A stretch of DNA of 64,000 nucleotides. It comes from Alloprevotella sp. GTDB taxonomy: Bacteria; Bacteroidota; Bacteroidia; Bacteroidales; Bacteroidaceae. Where the stretch lies: the NCBI GenBank assembly GCA_017477205.1, contig JAFUXE010000009.1, positions 1 through 64,000 of the forward strand, read 5' to 3'. A program made the position numbers and the translations under genes. Below, piece after piece: positions 41,192 through 52,238 of this stretch (its first letter is position 1; the number at the start of each line of letters is the position of its first letter). Below the pieces are notes generated by a model. The model was not told the origin of the DNA and searched no databases. It worked only from the letters and a program-made list of their open reading frames with translations.

Positions 41192-42028
41192 ATGAGAAAA
41201 TCATTCCTCTTCGTCATCGGCACGCTCCTGATGACGGCATTAACCCTCACGCTCGCCGCCTGCGGAGGCAGCGACGACAACGACGAAAAACCTGCGAACA
41301 CCTTCGAACTCTACCCGCCGCAGCTCCATGACGTCTGGATAGTCACCGAGGCCAAGCTGTCCGAAGAAGGCAAGTACGGCGACTGGGAAAAGGTCCTGGA
41401 AATGGAGCCCACCCTGTTCTGCTTCACGCCCGAAGGCACATTCCGCACCTATGGCGCCTTCGGCAACCCGTCCAAAGCGGTGGACTACACCGTCAGCGGC
41501 AACATCGTCACAGCCGGCAACATGACCTTCGACATACTGAGCGCCAAGGGAGTTAACATGTACTGCAAGCTCACCGTGGAAGGCATGGGCACGATATTCC
41601 TGCACTGCACCACGGAGAAGGAGCCCAACAGCCCGGGGGCTATGACGGACATGCTGAAAGGCCTCTGGGAATTCCAGGCCACTCCCCTTGAAGACTACGC
41701 CGACGAGAGCTATCTTGAATTCAAGGAAAGCGCGTTCCGGCGCATCATACACGTCAGGAACGACATTTCCTCAAGCCACGAGTATGCTGCCTACAAGGGG
41801 AAATACGTCGCCATCAAGAACAACTATGCCTTCTGGCGTTACTCCGATTATTCCGGCTCCACGAACGACGTGAGCAAGCCTAACTGCCAGTTTACTATAA
41901 GCCGGATAGGCGGCCAAGACCCCGATCCCGTCCCTGCGTTCCTGAGCGAGCACTTCCTGATTACCAACGTCTTGGGCGTGTACCACCGTTCCAACAAGAA
42001 GATTGACTATATCGACCTGAACAAATAA
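41192..42028 (+). CDS. Hypothetical lipoprotein
   Basis: A 278-residue lipoprotein with lipobox LAAC and Cys24, followed by GGSDDNDEKP. The mature part appears to contain two similar beta-rich halves, about 40-150 (PPQLHDVWIVTEAKL) and about 165-278 (LKGLWEFQATPLEDY). Each starts with a Trp-containing strand, as in lipocalin-like calycin domains. I do not recognise a named family. The ATG at 41192 starts the signal peptide and follows the promoter at 41100-41130. It precedes guaA by 35 bp and may be cotranscribed with it. Confidence 0.65.
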   Translation: MRKSFLFVIGTLLMTALTLTLAACGGSDDNDEKPANTFELYPPQLHDVWIVTEAKLSEEGKYGDWEKVLEMEPTLFCFTPEGTFRTYGAFGNPSKAVDYTVSGNIVTAGNMTFDILSAKGVNMYCKLTVEGMGTIFLHCTTEKEPNSPGAMTDMLKGLWEFQATPLEDYADESYLEFKESAFRRIIHVRNDISSSHEYAAYKGKYVAIKNNYAFWRYSDYSGSTNDVSKPNCQFTISRIGGQDPDPVPAFLSEHFLITNVLGVYHRSNKKIDYIDLNK

Positions 42029-42063
42029 AAACCACACGATAAACACATACGCACGCGACTGCA

Positions 42064-43623
42064 ATGCAAAAGATCATCATCCTCGACTTCGGCTCGCAGA
42101 CCACGCAGCTCATAGGCCGCCGCCTGCGCGAGCTGGACACCTTCTGCGAAATCCTTCCCTACAACAAGTTTCCCAAGGACGATCCCGACATCATCGGCGT
42201 CATCCTGAGCGGTTCACCCTATAGCGTCTATGACCCCGAGGCATTCCAGATAGACCTCGCGGAGATTCGCGGGCGCTATCCCGTCCTGGGCATCTGCTAC
42301 GGCGCGCAGTACATGGCGCATCACGGCGGCGGGCGCGTGGAACCTGCCGGCAGTCGCGAGTACGGACGCGCGAAGCTGCAAGACGTTGACGCGCAAAGCC
42401 CCCTGCTCCGTGGCATCGAGGCGGGCGCGCAGGTGTGGATGAGCCACGGCGACACCATCACGGCCCTGCCCGCAGGCTTCCGCCGAATCGCTTCGACGGA
42501 AAGTGTAGAGTTTGCAGCCTATCAAGCTGAGGACGAGCAGACTTACGCCGTACAGTTCCACCCCGAGGTGTTCCACTCCCTTTGCGGCATGCAGCTGCTC
42601 AGAAACTTCGCCGTAGGCATCTGCGGCAGCCGCCAGGAGTGGTCGCCCGCATCCTTCGTAGACACCACCGTGGCGGAGCTGAAGGCGCAACTGGGCAACG
42701 ACCGCGTCATCCTGGGCCTCTCGGGAGGCGTGGATTCCAGCGTCTGCGCCGTCCTGCTGAACCGCGCCATCGGGCGGAACCTCACGTGCATCTTCGTGGA
42801 CCACGGCATGCTGCGCAAAAACGAGTTCCAGGACGTGCTGCGCGACTACGAATGCCTCGGCCTCAACGTCATCGGCGTGGATGCCTCGGAGAAGTTCTTC
42901 CGCGACCTCGAGGGCGTCACGGAGCCCGAGCAGAAGCGCAAAATCATCGGCCGCGACTTCGTGGAAGTGTTTAATGATGAAGCGAAGAAAATTGTCAATG
43001 GTCAATCGGTCAATGGTCAATGTCGTTGGCTGGCGCAGGGCACCATCTACCCCGACCGCATCGAGAGCCTCAACATCACGGGCAAGACCATCAAGAGCCA
43101 CCACAACGTGGGCGGCCTGCCCGAGGAGATGCACCTCCAGCTGTGCGAACCCTTGAAGTGGCTCTTTAAGGACGAGGTGCGACGCGTTGGACGTCAGCTT
43201 GGTATGCCCGAGCACCTCATCACGCGCCACCCCTTCCCCGGCCCCGGCCTCGCCGTCCGCATCCTGGGCGACATCACGCCCGAAAAGGTGCGCGTCCTGC
43301 AAGACGCCGACGACATCTTCATCCGCGGACTGCGCGAATGGAAGACCGAGGACGGCGACACGCTGTACAACAAGGTATGGCAGGCGGGCGTCATCCTGCT
43401 CCCCGTGCAGAGCGTGGGCGTCATGGGCGACGAGCGCACCTACGAGAAGGCCGTCGCCCTGCGTGCCGTCACCAGTTCGGACGCCATGACGGCCGACTGG
43501 GCGCACCTGCCCTACGACTTCCTTGCAGAGGTATCGAACAGCATCATCCGCAACGTGCGCGGCGTGAACCGCGTCTGCTACGACATCTCCTCGAAACCGC
43601 CTTCGACAATAGAGTGGGAATGA
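42064..43623 (+). CDS. guaA: GMP synthase with repeat-encoded insertion
   Basis: GuaA, 519 residues, aminates XMP to GMP. The glutaminase domain (1-190) has the nucleophile Cys78 in GICYGAQYM and the partner His in QFHPEVFHS. The ATP-pyrophosphatase domain has P-loop SGGVDSS (220-226). The dimerisation domain ends [21 protein letters not shown] (in part). Between KK and [10 protein letters not shown] the protein carries [11 protein letters not shown] (about 310-320). Homologues have about four residues there. The DNA is a TCAATGGTCAAT repeat (42992-43022) that also occurs in the spacer upstream of cysS. The insert lies just before the conserved synthase loop and keeps the frame. Confidence 0.97.
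   Translation: MQKIIILDFGSQTTQLIGRRLRELDTFCEILPYNKFPKDDPDIIGVILSGSPYSVYDPEAFQIDLAEIRGRYPVLGICYGAQYMAHHGGGRVEPAGSREYGRAKLQDVDAQSPLLRGIEAGAQVWMSHGDTITALPAGFRRIASTESVEFAAYQAEDEQTYAVQFHPEVFHSLCGMQLLRNFAVGICGSRQEWSPASFVDTTVAELKAQLGNDRVILGLSGGVDSSVCAVLLNRAIGRNLTCIFVDHGMLRKNEFQDVLRDYECLGLNVIGVDASEKFFRDLEGVTEPEQKRKIIGRDFVEVFNDEAKKIVNGQSVNGQCRWLAQGTIYPDRIESLNITGKTIKSHHNVGGLPEEMHLQLCEPLKWLFKDEVRRVGRQLGMPEHLITRHPFPGPGLAVRILGDITPEKVRVLQDADDIFIRGLREWKTEDGDTLYNKVWQAGVILLPVQSVGVMGDERTYEKAVALRAVTSSDAMTADWAHLPYDFLAEVSNSIIRNVRGVNRVCYDISSKPPSTIEWE
42992..43022 (+). repeat. TCAATGGTCAAT module inside guaA
   Basis: TTGTCAATGGTCAAT and CGGTCAATGGTCAATG are two 15-bp-period copies in tandem. TCAATGGTCAATG also appears at 11141-11153 between cysS and a kinase gene, so the same module is both intergenic and intragenic. 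Confidence 0.75.
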
Positions 43624-43760
43624 TGCGTAGCATCTTCTCCGAGCTTTTCAGCGTACGTCAGCCCTGAGGGACGCAGTTCCGAAGAGGCTGGTGCGCGAAA
43701 AGAAAAGCGAGGTAATGATGCGCCCCAAATGCTTTCCAGCGTACGTCATCCAAAATGGCA
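43624..43760. repeat. Direct repeats around a palindromic element in the guaA-bamD spacer
   Basis: CTTTTCAGCGTACGTCA (43647 region) and CTTTCCAGCGTACGTCA (43733 region) are near-identical direct repeats, each preceded by AATGATGCG at 43620 and 43716. Between them GCTTTTC and GAAAAGC frame an imperfect palindrome. Its right arm, GCGCGAAAAGAAAAGCGAG, resembles GCACGAAAAGCAAGGCGAG in the element after rlmH (63262-63328). Confidence 0.55.
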
Positions 43761-43785
43761 AAAGCGCACAAAAACGGGGCGAAAC

Positions 43786-43816
43786 TTTGCCATTCCCACA
43801 ACAATTATTACTTTTG
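43786..43816 (+). promoter_or_regulatory. Promoter for bamD
   Basis: TTTG (43786-43789), 19 bp, TACTTTTG (43809-43816), an exact consensus match. The leader to the ATG at 43847 would be about 24 nt. Confidence 0.8.
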
Positions 43817-43846
43817 CGCGCGTTTTACGCAGAAAGATACACTCCT

Positions 43847-44677
43847 ATGAAGCGAATACTCCCCATACTGCTTGCCGTAGTCCTCGTCCTGACAGGATGC
43901 CAGGGCTATAACGCCTTGCAGAAAACACGGGACTACTCCTACAAGTACGAGGTGGCCAAGCAATACTTCGCCGAAGGACAGTACAACCGCGCCGCCATAC
44001 TGCTGCAAGAAGTCGTGAAGCCGCTGAAAGGTACCGACCGAGGCGAAGAATCGCTGTACCTGATGGGCCTCTCGAACCTTCGCGCATGCAACTATGAGGT
44101 AGCCTCCAACACGTTCAAGACGTACTACAAGAGCTACCCCAAAGGCCACTATGCAGAGGAGGCACGCTACAACAGCGCGATGGCCCTCTACCTCTCCGTA
44201 CCCGAACCAAAGCTGGACCAGAGTGCGACCTACGAAGCCGTATCGGAGTTCCAGAACTTCATCGACACGCACCCCGCTTCCCGCCTTCGCGCCGACGCCC
44301 AGGACCGCATCTTTGAATTGCAGGAGATTCTCGTGGAAAAAGAGTATCTCTCCGCAAAGTACTACTACGACCTGGGCACCTACTTCCTCAACGGCGGCAA
44401 CGGAAACTACAACGCCTGCATCGTGACGGCAGAAAACGCCATCAAGGACTATCCCTTCACCAGCCGCCGCGAGGACTTCGCCTTCCTCATCCTGAAAGCA
44501 CGCTTCGACTATGCCAAGAACAGCATTGAGACGAAGCAGGAAGAGCGCTACAACGCAGCCATTGACGAATACTACGGATTCCTGAGCGAGTATCCCGAGT
44601 CCCGGCACCTCAAGGAGGCCAACGAATACCTCGCCAGTGTGCCGAAACAGTATCGCCGACAGAGTGCGGACGAATGA
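43847..44677 (+). CDS. bamD: Outer-membrane assembly lipoprotein BamD
   Basis: BamD/ComL, 276 residues, is the essential TPR lipoprotein of the BAM complex that folds outer-membrane barrels. Lipobox LTGC places the lipid on Cys18. Five TPR-like helical pairs follow, for example YEVAKQYFAEGQYNRAAILL, then YEVASNTFKTYYKSYPKGHY and FQNFIDTHPASRLRADAQDR. The start follows an exact promoter; an upstream ATG at 43691 precedes the promoter and was rejected. It is followed by rpoZ and a DUF4293 gene, a conserved order in Bacteroidales. Confidence 0.92.
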   Translation: MKRILPILLAVVLVLTGCQGYNALQKTRDYSYKYEVAKQYFAEGQYNRAAILLQEVVKPLKGTDRGEESLYLMGLSNLRACNYEVASNTFKTYYKSYPKGHYAEEARYNSAMALYLSVPEPKLDQSATYEAVSEFQNFIDTHPASRLRADAQDRIFELQEILVEKEYLSAKYYYDLGTYFLNGGNGNYNACIVTAENAIKDYPFTSRREDFAFLILKARFDYAKNSIETKQEERYNAAIDEYYGFLSEYPESRHLKEANEYLASVPKQYRRQSADE

Positions 44678-44755
44678 AAGGCCGCATTCCGGCAAAGACA
44701 AAAACAACAAACAAAACAATAGCAGGAGACTGCACCCAAACAAAACCATCCCACA

Positions 44756-45097
44756 ATGGATTACAGAAAAAGTAAAGCCCCCACACAGACACAGACCTAC
44801 AACGTGATGGACTTCGCACGCGGTACGGGCAACATCTACGAGAGCGTAGCCGTCATGTCGAAGCGTGCAAACCAGATTTCCGCACAGATGAAGGAAGACC
44901 TCAGCCGCAAGCTGAAGGAATTTGCCTCCGGAAACGACAATCTGGAAGAGACGTTCGAGAATCGCGAGCAGATAGAAATCTCCCGCTACTACGAGAAACT
45001 GCCCAAGGCAACGCTCATGGCGCAGGACGAATACCTCCACGACCGCATCTATCACCGCAACCCGGCAAAGGAGAAGGAGAACATCGACGCGCAGTAA
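44756..45097 (+). CDS. rpoZ: RNA polymerase omega/Rpb6-type subunit
   Basis: A 113-residue protein matching the Bacteroidetes omega subunit. It begins MDYRKSKAPTQTQTYNVMDF and contains the omega-type helix GNIYESVAVMSKRANQIS, which packs on the beta-prime C terminus, and FENREQIEISRYYEKLPKAT (in part). It stabilises RNA polymerase assembly. It is distant from E. coli RpoZ and is often annotated as hypothetical. It lies 78 bp after bamD and 46 bp before the DUF4293 gene. Confidence 0.85.
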   Translation: MDYRKSKAPTQTQTYNVMDFARGTGNIYESVAVMSKRANQISAQMKEDLSRKLKEFASGNDNLEETFENREQIEISRYYEKLPKATLMAQDEYLHDRIYHRNPAKEKENIDAQ

Positions 45098-45143
45098 GCC
45101 GTCGCTGCCCTCCCCTGCCCCGCGCCTTCACACATCCCCCGTC

Positions 45144-45611
45144 ATGATACAACGCATACAGAGCGTATATCTCCTTTTGGCCGGAATCCTTCCGGCCTTT
45201 ACCTTCACTACGCCCCTGGCACGCTTCAGCCTCGGCGAAGATGCCTTCCTGACGCTCAGCTCGCTGGGACTTCGCGCCACGGGAACGCCGCAGCCCACCG
45301 CCACGCAGCCCGTCTATCTGGCACTGGCCCTGCTGGCTGTGCTCCTCATGCTGCTCTCCGTGCTGAACATCTTTGGCTACAAGAATCGCAAGCGCCAGGT
45401 GCGCGTCTGCAACTGGAGCGTAGCCCTTGCCGTTGCCTGGTACGCCGCATACGTAGGTATCTGCGCCATGTTCACACAGCAGACCGGCACCGCCTTCACG
45501 CCCGCACTTTGCGCCGCGCTGCCTTTCCTGACGCTCGCATTCACGCTCCTGGCGCGCCGCAGCATCAAGAAGGACGAGGAGCTGGTGCGCGCCGCCGACA
45601 GAATACGCTAA
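45144..45611 (+). CDS. DUF4293 four-helix membrane protein
   Basis: A 155-residue inner-membrane protein with four transmembrane helices at about residues 6-24, 56-78, 90-112 and 120-136. The N terminus MIQRIQSVYLLLAGIL is the DUF4293 hallmark. The short loop KNRKRQVRVCNW is positively charged. The C terminus is charged and cytosolic. No function is known. Its conserved neighbourhood with bamD and rpoZ is the main clue. Confidence 0.85.
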   Translation: MIQRIQSVYLLLAGILPAFTFTTPLARFSLGEDAFLTLSSLGLRATGTPQPTATQPVYLALALLAVLLMLLSVLNIFGYKNRKRQVRVCNWSVALAVAWYAAYVGICAMFTQQTGTAFTPALCAALPFLTLAFTLLARRSIKKDEELVRAADRIR

Positions 45612-46139
45612 CCGCACAGCAGAGGCACGCACAAGCCAAACGGCACACGTAAAATAAATAAATGTACGCGCGCGCGAAGAAATACGTGCCTTTCAAACAC
45701 ACGACATCCCCATCCATTGCGCTCAACGACGCACAAACGCCTTACGCTATGTCACTAAACAAAGTTATGCTCATCGGGAACGTAGGCAAAGACCCCGTCA
45801 TCCGATACATCGAAGGAGGCATCTGCACCGCAAGCCTCACGTTGGCCACCAGCACTCCCGGCTACACGCTCCCCAACGGCACCACGGTGCCCGACAGGAC
45901 GGAATGGCACAACGTGCTGCTGTGGAGGAAACTGGCAGAAATCGTGGAACGCTATGTCCACAAAGGCGACAAACTCTACATCGAGGGGGAGTTGCGCACC
46001 CGGAACTGGACGGACAAGAAGGGACAAACCCACTACGTGACGGAAGTGTGGGCGAAGGAAATGGAAATGCTCACGCCACGAGGCTATCGCGAAGGCGCGC
46101 CGTCGCAGTCGCAAGTCTCGGAATCCACGCCGCAAGACG

Positions 46140-48493
<2,354 letters not shown>

Positions 48494-48520
48494 AAAGGCG
48501 GTAAACAAACAAAACATTCT

Positions 48521-49204
48521 ATGAAAAAGCATCACAACACGCAAGAAGAACGAGAAATAGAGGTTAAGGACCTTGACAAAGAAGTAGAGGAGACGACGGC
48601 TGAGGCATCGCAGGGCGGAGACGAAGCCGCCAGCGCCCCGGAAGATGCGGAGAACGCAGGAAACGAAGGCGCGAAAACGGAAAACGAAGGCACGGAACCT
48701 GAGGGCGGAAGCACGAACGCCGAGTCCGAAGAGGAGAAAGAGCCCACCGCAGAGGAAAAGCTCGAAGCCGCAGAGCAGGAAATCGCCCGCCTGAAGGACC
48801 TCTACCTGCGCAGCGTGGCAGAATTTGACAATTTCCGCCGTCGCACGCTGAAGGAGAAGAGCGAACTCATCCTGAACGGAGGCGCACGCGTCATCGAAAA
48901 CCTGCTTCCCGTCCTCGACGACTTGGAGCGCGCCGAGGCCAACATGTCTTCCGACGCCGACGTTGACACGCTGCGGCAGGGCGTGGAGCTCATCGCCAAG
49001 AAGCTCACCGACACCCTGGCGCACCAAGGCCTCAAGCGGATGGAAACCGAAGGCGCAACGTTCGACACCGACTACCACGAAGCCATCGCCCTCGTGCCTA
49101 CGGACGACGACGAGAAGAAAGGAAAAGTCATTGACTGCGTAGCCACCGGCTACATGCTCAACGACCGCGTGCTTCGCCATGCGAAGGTGGCGGTGGGACA
49201 ATAG
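48521..49204 (+). CDS. grpE: Nucleotide exchange factor GrpE
   Basis: GrpE, 227 residues, releases ADP from DnaK. A long acidic low-complexity head (about 1-75, rich in Glu, Ala, Asn and Gly) precedes the coiled-coil dimer helix (EEKLEAAEQEIARLKDLYLR). The conserved EFDNFRRRTLKEK, VLDDLERA and the beta-wing (FDTDYHEAIALVPTDD, VATGYMLNDRVLRHAKVAV, shown in part) follow. The head is longer than in many homologues. It forms an operon with dnaJ 45 bp downstream; dnaK is elsewhere. Confidence 0.95.
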   Translation: MKKHHNTQEEREIEVKDLDKEVEETTAEASQGGDEAASAPEDAENAGNEGAKTENEGTEPEGGSTNAESEEEKEPTAEEKLEAAEQEIARLKDLYLRSVAEFDNFRRRTLKEKSELILNGGARVIENLLPVLDDLERAEANMSSDADVDTLRQGVELIAKKLTDTLAHQGLKRMETEGATFDTDYHEAIALVPTDDDEKKGKVIDCVATGYMLNDRVLRHAKVAVGQ

Positions 49205-49249
49205 GATGCCTTGCAGTCAGAGACCCTTGTTTTTTAGTTTACAAGCGCT

Positions 49250-50398
49250 ATGAAAGAGGATTACTACGAAATACTTGGCGTGCAACGCACGGCAACGGCT
49301 GACGAAATCAAGAAAGCGTTTCGCCAGCTGGCTTTGAAATACCACCCCGACCGCAATCCGGGCGACAAGGAAGCCGAGGAGAAGTTCAAGAAAGTGGCTG
49401 AAGCCTACGACGTCCTGCGCGATCCGGAGAAGCGTCAGCGCTACGACCAGTTCGGCCATGCGGGCGTGAACGGGGCCGGCGGCGGCTTCAACGCCAGCGA
49501 GATGGACATCAACGATATCTTCTCCCACTTCGGCGACATTTTCGAAGGCATGGGCTTCGGCGGATTCTCCGGCTTCAGCCGGGGCGCACGCACGCGCCGC
49601 TACAAAGGCGGCGACCTGCGCCTGAAAGTACGCCTGACCTTGCAGGAAATGGCCGCCGGGACGAAGAAAAAGTTCAAGGTGAAGAAGGACGTCAACTGTC
49701 CGGAATGTCACGGAACGGGATGCGAAGGCGGCCATCAGCCCGAAACCTGCCCCACGTGTCACGGCACGGGCTACGTCGTGCAGGCACGGCAGAGCTTCTT
49801 CGGCATGGTGCAGTCGCAGAGTCCCTGTCCGCATTGTCACGGCGAGGGAACCGTCATCACGCATCCCTGCTCCCACTGCCACGGGGACGGCGTCGTGAAG
49901 GGCGAAGAAGTCGTGGAAGTGACCATCCCCGCAGGCGTGGACGGCAACATGGTGCTTAACGTTCCCGGAAAAGGCAATGCCGCAAAGCACGGCGGCGTAC
50001 CGGGCGACATCGAAGTGCACATCGAAGCCATTCCGAGCGAGGACTTCATCCGTGACGGACAGGACCTCATCTACAATCTCCTGCTTTCCGTCCCGCAGGC
50101 CACGCTGGGCTGCGACGTCGAGATACCGACCATCGACGGGCGCGTGCGCATCAAAATCAAACCCGGCACGCAGCCGGGCACGACGCTACGCCTGCGCGGA
50201 AAGGGAATGCCCGCCGTCAGCGGCTACGGGTACGGCACGGGCGACATCGTCGTCAACGTAAGCGTCTATATCCCCGAAGCCCCCAGCGCCGGCGTGCGCC
50301 AAAACCTCTCCAGCGTCGCTTCGGACAAGAGCTTCGAGCCCACGCCGGGCGCGAAAGAACGCATCTTCAAATCCTTCAGGAACTATTTCGGCTCGTGA
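49250..50398 (+). CDS. dnaJ: Chaperone DnaJ
   Basis: Full-length type I DnaJ, 382 residues. The J domain (1-70) has His32-Pro33-Asp34 ([10 protein letters not shown]), which triggers DnaK ATP hydrolysis. A Gly/Phe-rich region (about 72-112) follows. The zinc domain has four repeats, [24 protein letters not shown] and CSHCHGDG. Client-binding beta domains make up the rest ([20 protein letters not shown]). It follows grpE on the same strand. Confidence 0.97.
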   Translation: MKEDYYEILGVQRTATADEIKKAFRQLALKYHPDRNPGDKEAEEKFKKVAEAYDVLRDPEKRQRYDQFGHAGVNGAGGGFNASEMDINDIFSHFGDIFEGMGFGGFSGFSRGARTRRYKGGDLRLKVRLTLQEMAAGTKKKFKVKKDVNCPECHGTGCEGGHQPETCPTCHGTGYVVQARQSFFGMVQSQSPCPHCHGEGTVITHPCSHCHGDGVVKGEEVVEVTIPAGVDGNMVLNVPGKGNAAKHGGVPGDIEVHIEAIPSEDFIRDGQDLIYNLLLSVPQATLGCDVEIPTIDGRVRIKIKPGTQPGTTLRLRGKGMPAVSGYGYGTGDIVVNVSVYIPEAPSAGVRQNLSSVASDKSFEPTPGAKERIFKSFRNYFGS

Positions 50399-50400
50399 AC

Positions 50401-50464
50401 CGTTTGACGTTAAACCATAACCGTTAAACGTTAAACCGTAAACGACGGACGTTAAACCGTAAAC
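50401..50464. repeat. Three units of 21-22 bp between dnaJ and folC
   Basis: Units of 21, 22 and 21 bp start at 50401, 50422 and 50444. They share ACGTTAAACC(G/A)TAA with an inner CGTTAAAC repeat. The array starts 3 bp after the dnaJ stop and ends 23 bp before folC. Confidence 0.75.
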
Positions 50465-50487
50465 GTCAAAACATCTAAGAATAAGCA

Positions 50488-51792
50488 TTGAACTACTCCG
50501 AAACTGTAGCCTATCTGTATAATTCCGCCCCCCTCTTTCAACAGAAGGGGGCGGGTGCCTATAAGCCCGGCTTGCAGACGACGCACAGCCTGGACGCTTA
50601 TCTGGGCCATCCCCACAGGCATTTCCCCGCCATCCACGTAGGCGGCACGAACGGCAAGGGCAGCACGTGCCACACGCTGGCCGCCATCCTGCAAGCCGCA
50701 GGCCTTCGCGTGGGACTTTTCACCAGTCCCCACCTCGTGGACTTCCGGGAACGCATCCGCATCAACGGCCAGAAGATGCCTGAGGCCTACGTCGTGGACT
50801 TCGTGGAGAGGCACCGCGCCTTCTTCGAGCCCCTGCATCCCTCCTTCTTTGAGCTTACAACGGCGATGGCCTTCCGCTATTTCGCGGACGAAAACGTGGA
50901 CATCGCCGTCATCGAGGTGGGACTTGGCGGACGCCTTGACTGCACAAACATCATCACGCCCCTGCTCAGCGTCATCACGAACATAAGCCTCGACCACACC
51001 GCCCTGCTCGGCGACACGCCGGAAGCCATCGCGCGGGAAAAGGCAGGTATCTTCAAGGCAGGCATACCCGCCCTCGTGGGCGAGACGACGCCCGCAACGC
51101 GCCGCGTCTTCGCAGAAACGGCACAGGCCGTGGGAGCACCCGTCGCCTTTGCCGAGGACGAAAGGGAAATCCTCGCCGCGCACCCCGGCGACGACGGCCT
51201 CATGCACTATGAAACGCGCAGCTTCGGCCCGATAGAAAGCCAGCTGACGGGACTCTGCCAGCCCCTGAACGCCAACACGGTGCTCTGCGCCGTGCGCCTG
51301 CTGCGGGAGACGTCGCTCTCCCCTGCCCTGACGGACGAAAACGTGCGCCGGGGATTCCGCACCGTCTGCGACGCCACGGGGCTCCTCGGCCGCTGGCAGA
51401 CCCTGCAGCAGCAGCCGCTCGTCATCGCCGACACGGGCCACAACGCGGGCGGCTGGGACTACCTCTCGCGCCAACTCTCCGCGCTGGCATCGCGTCCCGA
51501 GGGCCGCCTCTTCTGCCTGCTCGGCTTCGCCGCCGACAAGGACGTAAACGCCATCCTCCCCCTGCTGCCGCCGTCGGCCACCTACCTTTGGACGCAGGCC
51601 TCCGTGGACCGCGCCATGAAGGCCGACGTGCTGGCCGCAAAGGCGCAGGAGGCGGGACTTCCGGGCCGCAGTTTCCGGAGCGTGAAGCACGCGCTCGCCA
51701 CCGCCCTGCGCGAAGCCGCTCCGCAGGATGCCATCTTCGTAGGCGGCAGCACCTTCGTCGTTGCCGACGCATTGCAGGAAACGGAAGGCTGA
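50488..51792 (+). CDS. folC: Folylpolyglutamate/dihydrofolate synthase
   Basis: FolC, 434 residues, adds Glu to dihydropteroate and extends folate polyglutamate tails. The P-loop is HVGGTNGKGSTCHTLA (about 50-60). SPHLVDFRERIRING and the Mur-ligase motifs EVGLGGRLDCTN, DHTALLGDT and AREKAGIFKAG follow. The C-terminal domain has ADTGHNAGGW. The start codon is TTG at 50488 (NYSETVAYLYNSAPLFQQ after it). No ATG or GTG lies upstream in frame before the repeat array, and homologues begin with the same MNYxET sequence. Confidence 0.93.
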   Translation: MNYSETVAYLYNSAPLFQQKGAGAYKPGLQTTHSLDAYLGHPHRHFPAIHVGGTNGKGSTCHTLAAILQAAGLRVGLFTSPHLVDFRERIRINGQKMPEAYVVDFVERHRAFFEPLHPSFFELTTAMAFRYFADENVDIAVIEVGLGGRLDCTNIITPLLSVITNISLDHTALLGDTPEAIAREKAGIFKAGIPALVGETTPATRRVFAETAQAVGAPVAFAEDEREILAAHPGDDGLMHYETRSFGPIESQLTGLCQPLNANTVLCAVRLLRETSLSPALTDENVRRGFRTVCDATGLLGRWQTLQQQPLVIADTGHNAGGWDYLSRQLSALASRPEGRLFCLLGFAADKDVNAILPLLPPSATYLWTQASVDRAMKADVLAAKAQEAGLPGRSFRSVKHALATALREAAPQDAIFVGGSTFVVADALQETEG

Positions 51793-51810
51793 AGCCTCTT
51801 CATCCATCGA

Positions 51811-51898
51811 CCACGTACGTGAAATGAAGAAACCACGTACGTGAAATCATAAAACCACCGTCGTGAGATATAAAAACCACGACGGTGGTTTTTGCGCA
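51811..51898. repeat. Four 22-bp palindromic units after folC
   Basis: Units start at exactly 51811, 51833, 51855 and 51877. Each opens CCAC and carries a palindrome: CACGTACGTG in the first two, CCACCGTCGTG in the third and its reverse complement CACGACGGTGG in the fourth. The last two together make the terminator at 51851-51893. Confidence 0.85.
51851..51893 (+). terminator. Terminator of folC built from array units
   Basis: AAAACCACCGTCGTG (51851-51865) and CACGACGGTGGTTTT (51878-51892) are exact reverse complements with a 12-nt loop, followed by T. Confidence 0.85.
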
Positions 51899-51922
51899 AG
51901 GTGCCTTTTGGAAGGGCGTCTT

Positions 51923-52051
51923 AAGGGCATCGGAGGGCGTTCCAAAGCCTTTGGGGGAGCGTTTCAAGGGCATCGGGAGAGCGTTTCAAGGGCATCGGAG
52001 GGCGTTCCAAAGCCTTTGGGGGAGCGTTTCAAGGGCATCGGGAGAGCATCC
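51923..52051. repeat. Six units of 21-22 bp upstream of dnaN
   Basis: Units start at 51923, 51944, 51966, 51988, 52009 and 52031 (21, 22, 22, 21, 22, 21 bp). AAGGGCATCGG and AAAGCCTTTGG types alternate, so three units repeat as a 65-bp block. It sits between the folC terminator and the dnaN promoter. The sequence 52052-52130 shows no gene. Confidence 0.85.
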
Positions 52052-52130
52052 AACCCTTCGCGCCCGTCGCATAATGCGCACGCGCGAAGAGGCGGAAAGC
52101 AGAAAAGTAAGCATTTTTCAGGCAGAAAAC

Positions 52131-52161
52131 TTGTACTTTCCGCCGACATGCGCTATTTTTG
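52131..52161 (+). promoter_or_regulatory. Promoter for dnaN
   Basis: TTG (52131-52133), 20 bp, TATTTTTG (52154-52161). The leader to the ATG at 52239 is about 70 nt. Confidence 0.65.
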
Positions 52162-52238
52162 TGCCTGATTTGGCCTTATGCAGCAGGCACAAGGCAGACA
52201 CGACGACACATAAAAACAACACAAATAATCAGAGAAAC

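Noticed and set aside
40801..41204. Minus-strand frame through the 22-bp array (SIRVRTSIN-type repeats)
   Set aside because: The repeated peptide is only the translation of the array; there is no start context, promoter or homology.
43691..43846. Upstream start for bamD
   Set aside because: It precedes the exact-match promoter at 43786-43816 and would bury the lipoprotein signal.
51885..52238. Extended N terminus of DnaN through the repeat array
   Set aside because: The frame is open only because the repeats lack stops. The clamp begins at MKFVISS (52239) and the promoter lies at 52131-52161, after most of that extension.
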